From a virus: a DNA stretch of 20,601 nt. The stretch covers positions 1 through 20,601 of IMG/VR virus record IMGVR_UViG_3300009181_000443; one strand, given 5' to 3'. The position numbers and the translations under genes are program-made. Position 1 is the first letter of the stretch. Every line of letters starts with the position of its first letter. The notes under the pieces are model-generated. The model did not search any database. It saw only the letters and a program-made list of their open reading frames with translations, and was not told where the DNA came from. Of this stretch, positions 7,523-13,598 are shown piece after piece.

Positions 7523-7551
7523 ATAGGGCCATTGACAGGCCCTATTTTTTT
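7523..7551 (+). terminator. Intrinsic terminator after GroES-like gene
   Basis: A perfect 8-bp stem ATAGGGCC/GGCCCTAT (7523-7530 and 7538-7545) with a 7-nt loop ATTGACA is followed by an unbroken T-tract (7545-7551). It ends the transcript covering the GroES-like gene. Its loop contains the -35 box of the next promoter. Confidence 0.9.
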
Positions 7552-7560
7552 CTGTATAAT
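7532..7560 (+). promoter_or_regulatory. Consensus sigma70 promoter TTGACA-17-TATAAT for clamp-loader operon
   Basis: Both hexamers match the consensus perfectly (TTGACA 7532-7537, TATAAT 7555-7560) with the ideal 17-bp spacer. The -35 is the loop of the upstream terminator and the spacer holds its descending arm and T-tract. Transcription should start near 7566-7567. Confidence 0.85.
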
Positions 7561-7566
7561 AACATA

Positions 7567-7596
7567 ATGAAAACTGACAGACTTTTTAGGAAATAA
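7567..7596 (+). CDS. Possible 9-residue leader peptide MKTDRLFRK
   Basis: An ATG lies 6 nt after the TATAAT box, at the expected transcription start. It opens a nine-codon frame whose stop ends 1 nt before the clamp-loader ATG. The Shine-Dalgarno of the clamp-loader gene (TTAGGAAA, about 7586-7593) is inside it. Translation of this frame would couple to or tune clamp-loader expression. It may be chance. Confidence 0.3.
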   Translation: MKTDRLFRK

Positions 7597-7597
7597 A

Positions 7598-8512
7598 ATG
7601 AAAGAACTATGGGTAGAAAAATATCGTCCTAACACTATAGACGGCTATGTGTTTAGAGATGCACATCAAAAACATCAAATTGAAAAATGGATCAAAGACG
7701 GAACCATTCCCCACTTGCTGTTTAGTGGCAGTGCTGGTATTGGAAAGACCACGCTGGCAAAAATATTGTTTAATCAATTGGAAATTAATTATCTTGATAT
7801 TTTAGAAATTAACGCTAGTCGAGAAAATAACGTTGACACAGTTAGAGATAAAATTATCAACTTTATACAAATGATTCCGTTTGGTGATTTTAAAGTTGTA
7901 CTACTTGACGAGGCTGATTATCTAAGTCCAAACGCACAAGCGGCATTGCGTGGTGTTATGGAAGAGTATCATCATACTTCCCGTTTTATCCTTACGTGCA
8001 ACTATCCCAACAGAATTATTCCAGCATTGCACAGTCGTTGTCAAGGCTTCCACATAGAGAAAGTTGACATTACAGAATTTACTGCCCGTGTTGCAACTAT
8101 CCTTGTAGAAGAAAACATTGACTTTGATCTTGACACATTGGACACATTTGTCAAAGCAACATATCCAGACTTGCGTAAGTGTATTAATACAGTTCAAATG
8201 AACAGTATGGATGGTAAATTGCACACTCCAGAAAAAGGTGACACTGGGGAAGCTGACTATAAAATTGAAATGGTTAGCTTGTTTAAAGCTGGCAAGATTA
8301 GCGAAGCACGTAAGTTGATTTGTAGTCAAGCACGTCCAGAGGAAATGGAAGATATTTACAGATGGCTCTATGATAACATTACACTATTTGGTGATGATGC
8401 AAAACAAGAGAAAGCAGTTTTAATTATTAAACAAGGGCTAGTTGACCATACACTGGTTAGCGATGCAGAAATTAACTTAGCGGCAACTTTAATTAGGTTA
8501 TCACATCTATGA
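7598..8512 (+). CDS. Sliding-clamp loader large subunit, gp44/RFC-like AAA+ ATPase
   Basis: This 304-residue protein is a clamp-loader ATPase of the T4 gp44/RFC small-subunit type (gp44 is about 319 residues). It starts [11 protein letters not shown], the standard RFC opening. It has Walker A GSAGIGKT (44-51), Walker B VVLLDEAD (100-107), sensor 1 TCN (133-135) and the SRC arginine-finger motif (146-148). In the phage replisome it loads the gp45 clamp onto primed DNA together with gp62. Neither gp45 nor gp62 is visible next to it, unlike T4, where 45-44-62 are adjacent. The gene follows a consensus sigma70 promoter and its stop overlaps the ferredoxin start (ATGA). Confidence 0.93.
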   Translation: MKELWVEKYRPNTIDGYVFRDAHQKHQIEKWIKDGTIPHLLFSGSAGIGKTTLAKILFNQLEINYLDILEINASRENNVDTVRDKIINFIQMIPFGDFKVVLLDEADYLSPNAQAALRGVMEEYHHTSRFILTCNYPNRIIPALHSRCQGFHIEKVDITEFTARVATILVEENIDFDLDTLDTFVKATYPDLRKCINTVQMNSMDGKLHTPEKGDTGEADYKIEMVSLFKAGKISEARKLICSQARPEEMEDIYRWLYDNITLFGDDAKQEKAVLIIKQGLVDHTLVSDAEINLAATLIRLSHL

Positions 8513-8832
8513 CTTATCTAGTGACTGAAAATTGTATCAAATGTAAACATACTGATTGCGTTGAAGTATGTCCCGTTGATTGCTTTTATGAAGGTCCAAA
8601 TTTTTTAGTAATTAATCCAGATGAATGTATTGACTGTGGAGTGTGCGTTCCAGAATGCCCTGTTGATGCTATTGTAGCAGACAACGATGTAAATACCAAT
8701 ATAGTGTTTTGGACTGAAATTAACACTAGGTTAAGTAAAAAATGGCCCGTTATAACAAAAAAGAAATCAGCATTGCCAGACGCTGAAGAATGGAAAAACA
8801 AGCCAAATAAAATTACTCTATTAGAAGAATAA
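8509..8832 (+). CDS. Bacterial-type 7Fe ferredoxin ([3Fe-4S][4Fe-4S])
   Basis: The 107-residue protein matches FdxA/Azotobacter FdI-type ferredoxins in length and in every cluster ligand. C9, C17 and C50 would bind the [3Fe-4S] cluster and C21, C40, C43 and C46 the [4Fe-4S] cluster; C12 and C25 are also conserved. The segments [19 protein letters not shown] and [18 protein letters not shown] are diagnostic. It is a small soluble electron carrier. In a phage it is most simply an auxiliary metabolic gene taken from a proteobacterial host, supplying electrons to a host or phage reductase. It is coupled by ATGA to the clamp loader and by TAATG to the next gene, in an operon that also makes dCMP deaminase. 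Its redox partner is not visible. It differs from the plant-type [2Fe-2S] ferredoxin of cyanophages. Confidence 0.92.
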   Translation: MTYLVTENCIKCKHTDCVEVCPVDCFYEGPNFLVINPDECIDCGVCVPECPVDAIVADNDVNTNIVFWTEINTRLSKKWPVITKKKSALPDAEEWKNKPNKITLLEE

Positions 8833-9308
8833 TGGACGAAGAAAAATCTAATGTTGCCAAGGGCAGAAATAGTTTTGATGCAAATGTAGACGGCAGTATC
8901 ATTCCATTTTTTAATAGGAATGTAACTCCGTATCCAACAGAAGCCGGTGGACCTAAATTTGATCTAATACCAGTTACCAAACAAAAAGACATAATGATTA
9001 ATCATGCTAGGATGTATGCCCAGCAGGAATATGATCGTATTATGGAACTAGTCACAGTTTTACAAAAACAAGCAGATGATATCAAACGCAGATTAGATGT
9101 TACTGATGCAGTTCATGCCGCAGAGTATCAATTTCAAATTGTAATGGGACAATGTTATTGGTTAGCTTGGGATAGTAGAAAACAACAAATGATATTAACG
9201 CACCATGGTCCAACAGATTGGAGCAGTGGTCCACCAATTGACTATGTTTATCAAACTAAGGTAAAATACATGGGCGACCATACTTGGATGGAAATATATG
9301 AAAGATAA
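8832..9308 (+). CDS. DUF2452-like protein, unknown function
   Basis: This 158-residue protein resembles the DUF2452 family (bacterial and phage proteins, with a distant eukaryotic C1orf50 relation) in its order of parts. A loop with GGPKFDLIPV is followed by a helical segment with YAQQEYDRIMELVTVLQKQA (about residues 57-76) and IKRRLDVTDAVHAAEYQF, then aromatic C-terminal strands including CYWLAWD and YMGDHTWMEIYE. No catalytic motif is evident. It starts in a TAATG overlap with the ferredoxin and its end overlaps dCMP deaminase by 11 nt, so the three are one translational unit. The family assignment is from memory of its pattern. Confidence 0.6.
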   Translation: MDEEKSNVAKGRNSFDANVDGSIIPFFNRNVTPYPTEAGGPKFDLIPVTKQKDIMINHARMYAQQEYDRIMELVTVLQKQADDIKRRLDVTDAVHAAEYQFQIVMGQCYWLAWDSRKQQMILTHHGPTDWSSGPPIDYVYQTKVKYMGDHTWMEIYER

Positions 9309-9726
9309 ATTTATTGACGCATACATGGATGTGGCTGAACGATTTGCACAGTTAAGTTCAGCACGTAGACTTCATGTGGGTGCTATTGTGGTCAAGGATG
9401 ATAGAATAATATCTATTGGATACAACGGTATGCCCAGCGGTTGGGACAACGATTGTGAAGACAAAGTTTGGACACAAGACGGCGATTATACATTAAAAAC
9501 TAAACCAGAGGTGCTTCATGCTGAAACTAACGCCATTGCGAAATTGGCTAAATCTAACGAATCTGGTTTGGGTGCTACTATGTTTATTACCCATGCTCCA
9601 TGTTTGGACTGTGCCAAACTTATCTACCAAAGTGGTATTGGCAGTGTTTTATATAGGAACAGTTATAGGGATACTAGTGGCGTCACGTTTCTTGAAAAGT
9701 CAGGTATTCAAGTAACGCAGATATAA
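9298..9726 (+). CDS. cd: Deoxycytidylate (dCMP) deaminase
   Basis: The 142-residue enzyme has the zinc-dependent deaminase signature: HAE at 74-76 (zinc ligand and catalytic glutamate) and PCLDCAK from 101 (two further zinc ligands, C102 and C105). The N-terminal block SSARRLHVGAIVVKDDRIIS and GYNGMPSG (41-48) are typical of dCMP deaminase. It converts dCMP to dUMP, feeding thymidylate synthesis for phage DNA replication, as gene cd does in T4 (193 residues there, so this one is compact). It overlaps the DUF2452-like gene by 11 nt. It ends just before a convergent terminator. Confidence 0.9.
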   Translation: MKDKFIDAYMDVAERFAQLSSARRLHVGAIVVKDDRIISIGYNGMPSGWDNDCEDKVWTQDGDYTLKTKPEVLHAETNAIAKLAKSNESGLGATMFITHAPCLDCAKLIYQSGIGSVLYRNSYRDTSGVTFLEKSGIQVTQI

Positions 9727-9728
9727 AA

Positions 9729-9750
9729 ATAGGGGCAACAACACCCCTAT
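9729..9750. terminator. Convergent terminator between dCMP deaminase and phoH
   Basis: A 7-bp perfect stem ATAGGGG/CCCCTAT (9729-9735 and 9744-9750) with an 8-nt loop sits between two converging genes. On the minus strand it is followed by TTTTTATAT, a good intrinsic terminator for phoH. On the plus strand the following CCTTTTG is weaker but usable for the upstream operon. Confidence 0.75.
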
Positions 9751-9765
9751 CCTTTTGACGTTGGT

Positions 9766-10482
9766 TTAATCACCGTACAGCGATAACACCTCCTTGACTG
9801 CATTGTGACGTTCAATATCTTTGTGGTCAAATTGCACGATGTCAATGTGTTTTAGTGTTTTGCTGGTCAACAGACCACAAAAGTTCACTAATCCATTGTC
9901 ATTGACACGATCTGCTTGCGCCAAATCTCCTGTCACTACCATCTTAGACCCTTCTCCCAATCGGGTCAGTAGCATTTTCATTTGATTAACTGTGGCGTTT
10001 TGCATTTCATCTGCAATAATATAGGCATTCTTAAATGTACGTCCACGCATATAGGCTAGTGGACTTATTTCTATCACTCCTTCTTCCAACATCTTAGCGA
10101 TGTCTTTGGTTTGATAATACTCTCCTAGTACGTCGAATATAGGTCTTGTCCAGGGTGCCATCTTTTCATTTAGCGTACCTGGTAAAAATCCTAGATCCTC
10201 GTCTACACTGACGGCGGGTCTTGTAACAATGATTTTATCAACTAAACCTTCCTGAAACTGCTTGATACCATTTTGCACGGCTAGCATGGTTTTACCTGTG
10301 CCTGCTGGGCCAATAGCCAAGACGATACTTTTGGTTTCATCCTGTAACTTTTGGAGGTATGTTTGCTGGTTTGGGCTTCGCGCATACAGACTTACTCTCT
10401 GCTTTTTCTGCGGAAGATATGATTGAAAATCTAACACGTTAACTTCTGACGTAAAACGTTTTTTCACTCTTTGCTTACTCAT
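9766..10482 (-). CDS. phoH: PhoH-like P-loop ATPase
   Basis: This 238-residue protein is PhoH-like, a family common in marine phages. It has Walker A GPAGTGKT (58-65), the segment IIVTRPAVSVDEDLGFLPGT, Walker B AYIIADEMQN (153-162) and the sensor TGD (184-186). The N-terminal 40 residues are basic (KKRFTSEVNVLDF) and family-specific. Its role in phages is not settled; the bacterial protein is phosphate-starvation-inducible and the fold is that of an RNA/DNA helicase-like ATPase. It is the only minus-strand gene in the window. A GGAG lies 10 nt before the ATG, at the foot of a leader hairpin, and a TAAATA motif on the minus strand sits upstream of the leader. Confidence 0.93.
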   Translation of the reverse strand: MSKQRVKKRFTSEVNVLDFQSYLPQKKQRVSLYARSPNQQTYLQKLQDETKSIVLAIGPAGTGKTMLAVQNGIKQFQEGLVDKIIVTRPAVSVDEDLGFLPGTLNEKMAPWTRPIFDVLGEYYQTKDIAKMLEEGVIEISPLAYMRGRTFKNAYIIADEMQNATVNQMKMLLTRLGEGSKMVVTGDLAQADRVNDNGLVNFCGLLTSKTLKHIDIVQFDHKDIERHNAVKEVLSLYGD

Positions 10483-10495
10483 TGTTTAATGTCTC

Positions 10496-10554
10496 CTACA
10501 TTGGGGAATGTAGAACGACCGTAGTGACCGCCCGATAACTACCGTTCGTCCTAC
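10496..10554 (-). promoter_or_regulatory. Structured phoH 5' leader with two mutually exclusive hairpins
   Basis: In the phoH transcript a long imperfect stem (arms 10539-10554 and 10510-10524, about 14 pairs with one bulge and one mismatch, 14-nt loop) shares the four bases at 10510-10513 with a second perfect hairpin (arms 10507-10513 and 10496-10502, loop CCCC). The second hairpin abuts the Shine-Dalgarno GGAG. The two cannot form fully at once. Confidence 0.55.
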
Positions 10555-10559
10555 AAAGA

Positions 10560-10565
10560 TATTTA
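10560..10565 (-). promoter_or_regulatory. T4-type late promoter motif for phoH
   Basis: The minus strand reads GTTAAATATC here, containing TAAATA. Transcription starting about 6 nt further on would begin almost exactly at the first base of the leader hairpin (10554). No clear sigma70 pair is seen upstream on this strand. Confidence 0.4.
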
Positions 10566-10612
10566 ACGTTTTGAACAAAAAGTAAACATATACTACATAG
10601 ACTTTTTCAAGC

Positions 10613-10618
10613 TAAATA
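10613..10618 (+). promoter_or_regulatory. T4-type late promoter motif (CTAAATA)
   Basis: GCTAAATAAC occurs 28 bp before the ATG at 10646, diverging from the minus-strand motif at 10560-10565. The core TAAATA matches the other late-type sites in the window. A ribosome site AGGA follows at 10634-10637. Confidence 0.5.
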
Positions 10619-10645
10619 ACTGAGTATTAATACAGGACCCATTCC

Positions 10646-11200
10646 ATGCGTGATATTTTAGAAGTCATCAAAAACGTACAGAGCATATACACAAACAACT
10701 CCAGCTTGGCAATCTTAAAAGATTTTGAAAGAGTTATGGATGAGATGGATATGTACGTATATAAAAATTGGAAGGACGGTGAACTAGCAAGCGGACCAAA
10801 AGTTGACAGACATTGGGTAACAGCTGAGTTCATGTGGCCTTATGATAAAATGCCCGATCCAGTTGCGGCAAAAAGATTAACAGATTTAGGTTGCAAAGTA
10901 CATTACGAAAAAACAAACATTGTTGAACCTAGAAAAATACGTGATCCTGATGACCTACGTCCAGGCACAAAGAAAGGTAAACTAGATACTAAGCCAGTTT
11001 GGGTAGTTGGTATTATGATGCCTAAAAAATTAGTATTTGATATTTTTAACGGATACATGGATCGTATTAGAGAAGAAAGACAAAGTAAAGAGCCTACTAA
11101 GAAAGAAGCAGGCGCAGGTGGTGCGGCAGCACCAACAGCGGCTCCGGCAGCACCAACAGCGGCTCCGGCAGCGCCCCCAGCAGGCGGAGCACCAGTATAA
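10646..11200 (+). CDS. Unrecognised phage protein with Ala/Pro-rich C-terminal tail
   Basis: I do not recognise this 184-residue protein. The first 145 residues look folded: a helical N-terminus (MRDILEVIKNVQSIY), then FMWPYDKMPDP and GIMMPKKLVFDIFNGYMDRI. The last 35 residues are low-complexity Gly/Ala/Pro with two AAPTAAP units encoded by a perfect 21-bp repeat. Such tails are flexible linkers or protein-contact regions. AGGA lies 8 nt before the ATG and a TAAATA motif lies upstream, so late expression is likely. It is coupled to the next gene by a TAATG overlap. No signal peptide or membrane segment is present. A structural or assembly role is possible but unproven. Confidence 0.7.
   Translation: MRDILEVIKNVQSIYTNNSSLAILKDFERVMDEMDMYVYKNWKDGELASGPKVDRHWVTAEFMWPYDKMPDPVAAKRLTDLGCKVHYEKTNIVEPRKIRDPDDLRPGTKKGKLDTKPVWVVGIMMPKKLVFDIFNGYMDRIREERQSKEPTKKEAGAGGAAAPTAAPAAPTAAPAAPPAGGAPV
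11125..11166 (+). repeat. 21-bp tandem repeat encoding AAPTAAP
   Basis: The unit GGCAGCACCAACAGCGGCTCC occurs twice in perfect tandem (11125-11145 and 11146-11166), with a third copy beginning at 11167 and diverging after a few bases. It is much more GC-rich than the surrounding DNA and encodes the Ala/Pro tail of the gene at 10646. Copy number may vary. Confidence 0.9.
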
Positions 11201-11934
11201 TGCAACAGTTAAACGAAGAACTTCAAGCAGGTGATTTAAAATACCTTGTAAGTCATATATTTGACATTGACAGCTATAAGTCAAAAATTGGCGAAGATGG
11301 CGACATGGTTGTTTTAAGTTTTACAGTAGACGACAAAGCACCGGCTGATGATCTTGCTAGATTTTTAGAGATGGGTTATGAGTTTGTGTTAGACGCAGAT
11401 TCAACTAGTGGACCAACAAGCAACGGCAAACATAAAGTGTTTGTTGAGATGGAGCGTAATAGACATGTTCCAAAACAAATTATGGAACTAGTTGATGGTA
11501 TTGGTAGACTAGCTGGATTAGAAAGATTTAAATTTAGATATTATAAGAGTTTTAAAAGTTTACCAGCTGATGAAGACACGTTAGAGCAAGCTATTCCAAC
11601 AAACACTAATGAATATGACGACCGTGTTGCTAACAACGAAATGAATAACTTCTCAAATTTCTTTAATAGAAGTTTTATTGAAAACATTGATGTACTAGAA
11701 GATGACATTAGATTTGAAAAAATGTTTTCAGAGTCTATTAAAATGAAAATAAAAGACTTTGGTAGTAAAGAAGAAGTGTATAATAATATACCGGGTAAAC
11801 TTAAAATGGAGTCAAAAGATGTAAGTGAGATTCTATTCTTAACTAAGTTCATTGGTGATTACAATATTACAAAAATTGACAATACATTTGTATTTGAAAA
11901 TAACGGATACGCCGTAGCATTGGAGAGAGCATAA
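11200..11934 (+). CDS. Unrecognised 244-residue phage protein
   Basis: I do not recognise a family. The protein is acidic and soluble, with no signal peptide or membrane segment. The N-terminal 110 residues resemble an alpha/beta domain (MVVLSFTVDDKAPADDLARF, then KHKVFVEMERNRH and IMELVDGIGRLAGL). The middle (residues about 125-150) is polar and probably disordered, and the C-terminus is helical and charged. It starts in a TAATG overlap with the Ala/Pro-tailed protein and ends in a TAATG overlap with the i-spanin, so it sits in the late operon that leads to lysis genes. The partner gene upstream suggests the two act together. Confidence 0.65.
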   Translation: MQQLNEELQAGDLKYLVSHIFDIDSYKSKIGEDGDMVVLSFTVDDKAPADDLARFLEMGYEFVLDADSTSGPTSNGKHKVFVEMERNRHVPKQIMELVDGIGRLAGLERFKFRYYKSFKSLPADEDTLEQAIPTNTNEYDDRVANNEMNNFSNFFNRSFIENIDVLEDDIRFEKMFSESIKMKIKDFGSKEEVYNNIPGKLKMESKDVSEILFLTKFIGDYNITKIDNTFVFENNGYAVALERA

Positions 11935-12425
11935 TGTGGCAGTTTCAATGGGCAGTTAGTTTAATTCCTGATGCCATGTTAAATTGGATCTACTGGGTTA
12001 TTATTGCTATTGGACTCACAGGAGTACTTGCCGGGTGGGTTGGTAAATTAATTCCGTTTTACGGAAATTATGTAAAAATATTACAACCTATTGGAATTAT
12101 TTTACTTGTGTTAGGTGTGTGGCTACGTGGCGGTTATGATGTAGAAATGTCATGGCGAGCAAAGGTTGCTGATGTTGAAGCTAAAATTGCAATAGCTGAA
12201 AAACAATCACAAGAAACAAATACAGTCATAGAGCAAAAAGTTGTTGAAAAGACCAAAGTTATTAAAGGTAAAACTGAATACATTACACAGTATTTGGACC
12301 GAGAAGTTATAAAGAAAGAAGAAATCATCAAATATATTGAACAATGTCCAGTTCCTAAAGAAATTATTGATGTTCATAATCAGGCTGTGGAAATGAATAA
12401 AGCCGCGGAAGGAACTAAGAAATGA
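11934..12425 (+). CDS. Putative inner-membrane spanin (Rz-like)
   Basis: The 163-residue protein has two hydrophobic helices near the N-terminus (about residues 18-38 and 48-66), then a long charged coiled-coil segment (about 75-140: VADVEAKIAIAEKQSQ, KTKVIKGKTEYITQYLDREV) ending with CPVPKEIIDVHNQA. This matches the periplasmic part of phage i-spanins, which link to an outer-membrane lipoprotein and fuse the two membranes at lysis of Gram-negative hosts. Classical Rz has only one N-terminal membrane helix, so two is unusual. The adjacent, ATGA-overlapping gene encodes a lipoprotein that fits the o-spanin partner. C-terminal KAAEGTKK is hydrophilic. Confidence 0.75.
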   Translation: MWQFQWAVSLIPDAMLNWIYWVIIAIGLTGVLAGWVGKLIPFYGNYVKILQPIGIILLVLGVWLRGGYDVEMSWRAKVADVEAKIAIAEKQSQETNTVIEQKVVEKTKVIKGKTEYITQYLDREVIKKEEIIKYIEQCPVPKEIIDVHNQAVEMNKAAEGTKK

Positions 12426-12712
12426 GATTGCCATCAATATTAGCCGTATTTCTTATTTCATTACTACTAGTATTATTTCTTGTTGCGTGTTCCACAACAG
12501 TTCCTGTGAGACAAAAGTTTCCAGATGTGCCTAAAGCATTAGTTGAAAAATGCGAAAACTTAAAGAAAGTAGAAGGCGATAAAGTTGCTATTACAGAAAT
12601 GTTAAGAGTAATAGTGCAAAATTATGGTATGTATTATGAATGTGCCGCTAAGGTAGAAGGGTGGCAAGAATGGTACAACGATCAAAAGAAAATATACGAA
12701 AGCGTTAAATGA
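12422..12712 (+). CDS. Putative outer-membrane spanin lipoprotein (Rz1-like)
   Basis: The 96-residue product has a hydrophobic signal sequence (LAVFLISLLLVLFL) and a lipobox LVAC with the lipidated cysteine at residue 23. The mature part begins STTVPVRQKFPDVPKALVEKC, followed by a helical, aromatic end (VEGWQEWYNDQKKIYESVK). This matches Rz1-type o-spanins of T4-like marine phages, which sit in the outer membrane and bind the coiled coil of the i-spanin. The mature protein has two further cysteines that could pair. It starts in an ATGA overlap with the i-spanin and ends in an ATGA overlap with a second lipoprotein. Confidence 0.8.
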   Translation: MRLPSILAVFLISLLLVLFLVACSTTVPVRQKFPDVPKALVEKCENLKKVEGDKVAITEMLRVIVQNYGMYYECAAKVEGWQEWYNDQKKIYESVK

Positions 12713-12978
12713 AGTTTATATTAATTCTAACAGTTGTATTATTTGCAGGATGTGCAAGTACAAGTGTGGATGAATATGCTCTTTATCTAGATGCACAAAA
12801 ATCCATTTCAAGAGATAATGCTATGCTTGAAGCATCAAGAATTTTAGCATTAGTTGAAATGACTAAGAGTCATGATCCAGGAACAAGAGCGACCGGTATC
12901 ATGTTGTTGCAACAATTACAAAACAACACAAAGCCAATTAAAATTGAGCCACCATCAAAAGGGTGGTTTGGATTATAA
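12709..12978 (+). CDS. Second small lipoprotein, unknown role
   Basis: This 89-residue protein begins MKFILILTVVLFAGC, a typical lipoprotein signal with the lipidated cysteine at residue 15. The mature part is a predicted helix (DEYALYLDAQKSISRDN, ILALVEMTKSHDPGTRATGI) with a short tail ending PPSKGWFGL. It is coupled by ATGA to the o-spanin-like gene. Two lipoproteins side by side are odd for a spanin pair; this one could be a superinfection-exclusion or accessory lysis factor, or the true outer-membrane partner. I do not recognise a family. Confidence 0.65.
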   Translation: MKFILILTVVLFAGCASTSVDEYALYLDAQKSISRDNAMLEASRILALVEMTKSHDPGTRATGIMLLQQLQNNTKPIKIEPPSKGWFGL

Positions 12979-12992
12979 TATAGGTATATGAT

Positions 12993-12998
12993 TAAATA
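12993..12998 (+). promoter_or_regulatory. T4-type late promoter motif (TAAATA)
   Basis: ATTAAATAAG lies 18 bp before the ATG at 13016, in the 37-bp gap after the second lipoprotein gene. It matches the late-type core found elsewhere in the window and would drive the DUF4337-like and holin genes. A TATAAT at 12974-12979 has no matching -35 at the right distance. Confidence 0.5.
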
Positions 12999-13015
12999 AG
13001 TGTAAGGAGCGAACT

Positions 13016-13579
13016 ATGGCACTAATTGATTCAGTATTAAATTTAGTAACTAAACAAGCAAAAGATCCGGATGCACCAAAGCCTCCAGTAGGATCACGTA
13101 GCGAGCGTGAAGCCAAGCTAAAAGACAAAGCAGGTATGGTTATTTCCGTATTTGCATTGTTGCTAGCAGTCAACGCATGGTACGGCGGCAAACTATCCAG
13201 CACAGTATTAAACAATACACTAGGTGCTAACAACACCTGGGCACAGTATCAGGCCAAAGCAGGTCGTGGCGTTAGTTACGAGATTGCCGCCAAGACAACA
13301 GCTGATCCAAAAATTAAAGCAGAGTTCATGGCAGAGAAAGAACGCATGGATGCTGACAAGAAAGAAATTGCTGTTAAAGCAAGAGAGATGGAAGCCCTAC
13401 GTGAAGAAGCTAAAAAATCCAGTCCTTGGATTGGTTATGCAAGTACAGCATACCAATTGGCCATTGTTGTATTATCAGCAAGTATTCTTGCAGTTAGTGT
13501 AGCCATGTTCTGGGGAAGTTTTGCTGTAGCGGCATTCGGAGTACTACTAAGTCTAAACGGCTTATATCTTTGGTTTTAA
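13016..13579 (+). CDS. DUF4337-like membrane protein
   Basis: The 187-residue protein has one membrane helix near residues 39-55 (MVISVFALLLAVNAW) and two at the C-terminus (about 145-163 and 165-186), with a soluble, helical, charged middle (residues 72-137). The order helix, NTWAQYQAKAGRGVSYEIAAK, charged coil and two closing helices matches the DUF4337 family, whose function is unknown. A strong AAGGAG lies 6 nt before the ATG. The location between spanins and putative holin points to a role in lysis timing or membrane damage, but that is inference. AGGAGCGA before its start is repeated before the next gene. Confidence 0.7.
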   Translation: MALIDSVLNLVTKQAKDPDAPKPPVGSRSEREAKLKDKAGMVISVFALLLAVNAWYGGKLSSTVLNNTLGANNTWAQYQAKAGRGVSYEIAAKTTADPKIKAEFMAEKERMDADKKEIAVKAREMEALREEAKKSSPWIGYASTAYQLAIVVLSASILAVSVAMFWGSFAVAAFGVLLSLNGLYLWF

Positions 13580-13598
13580 AATAAATTAGGAGCGACAA

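Noticed and set aside
12974-12979. TATAAT as a sigma70 -10 before the DUF4337-like gene
   Set aside because: No -35 hexamer lies 16-18 bp upstream (the nearest, TTGAGC, is 24 bp away). The TAAATA motif at 12993-12998 explains expression better.
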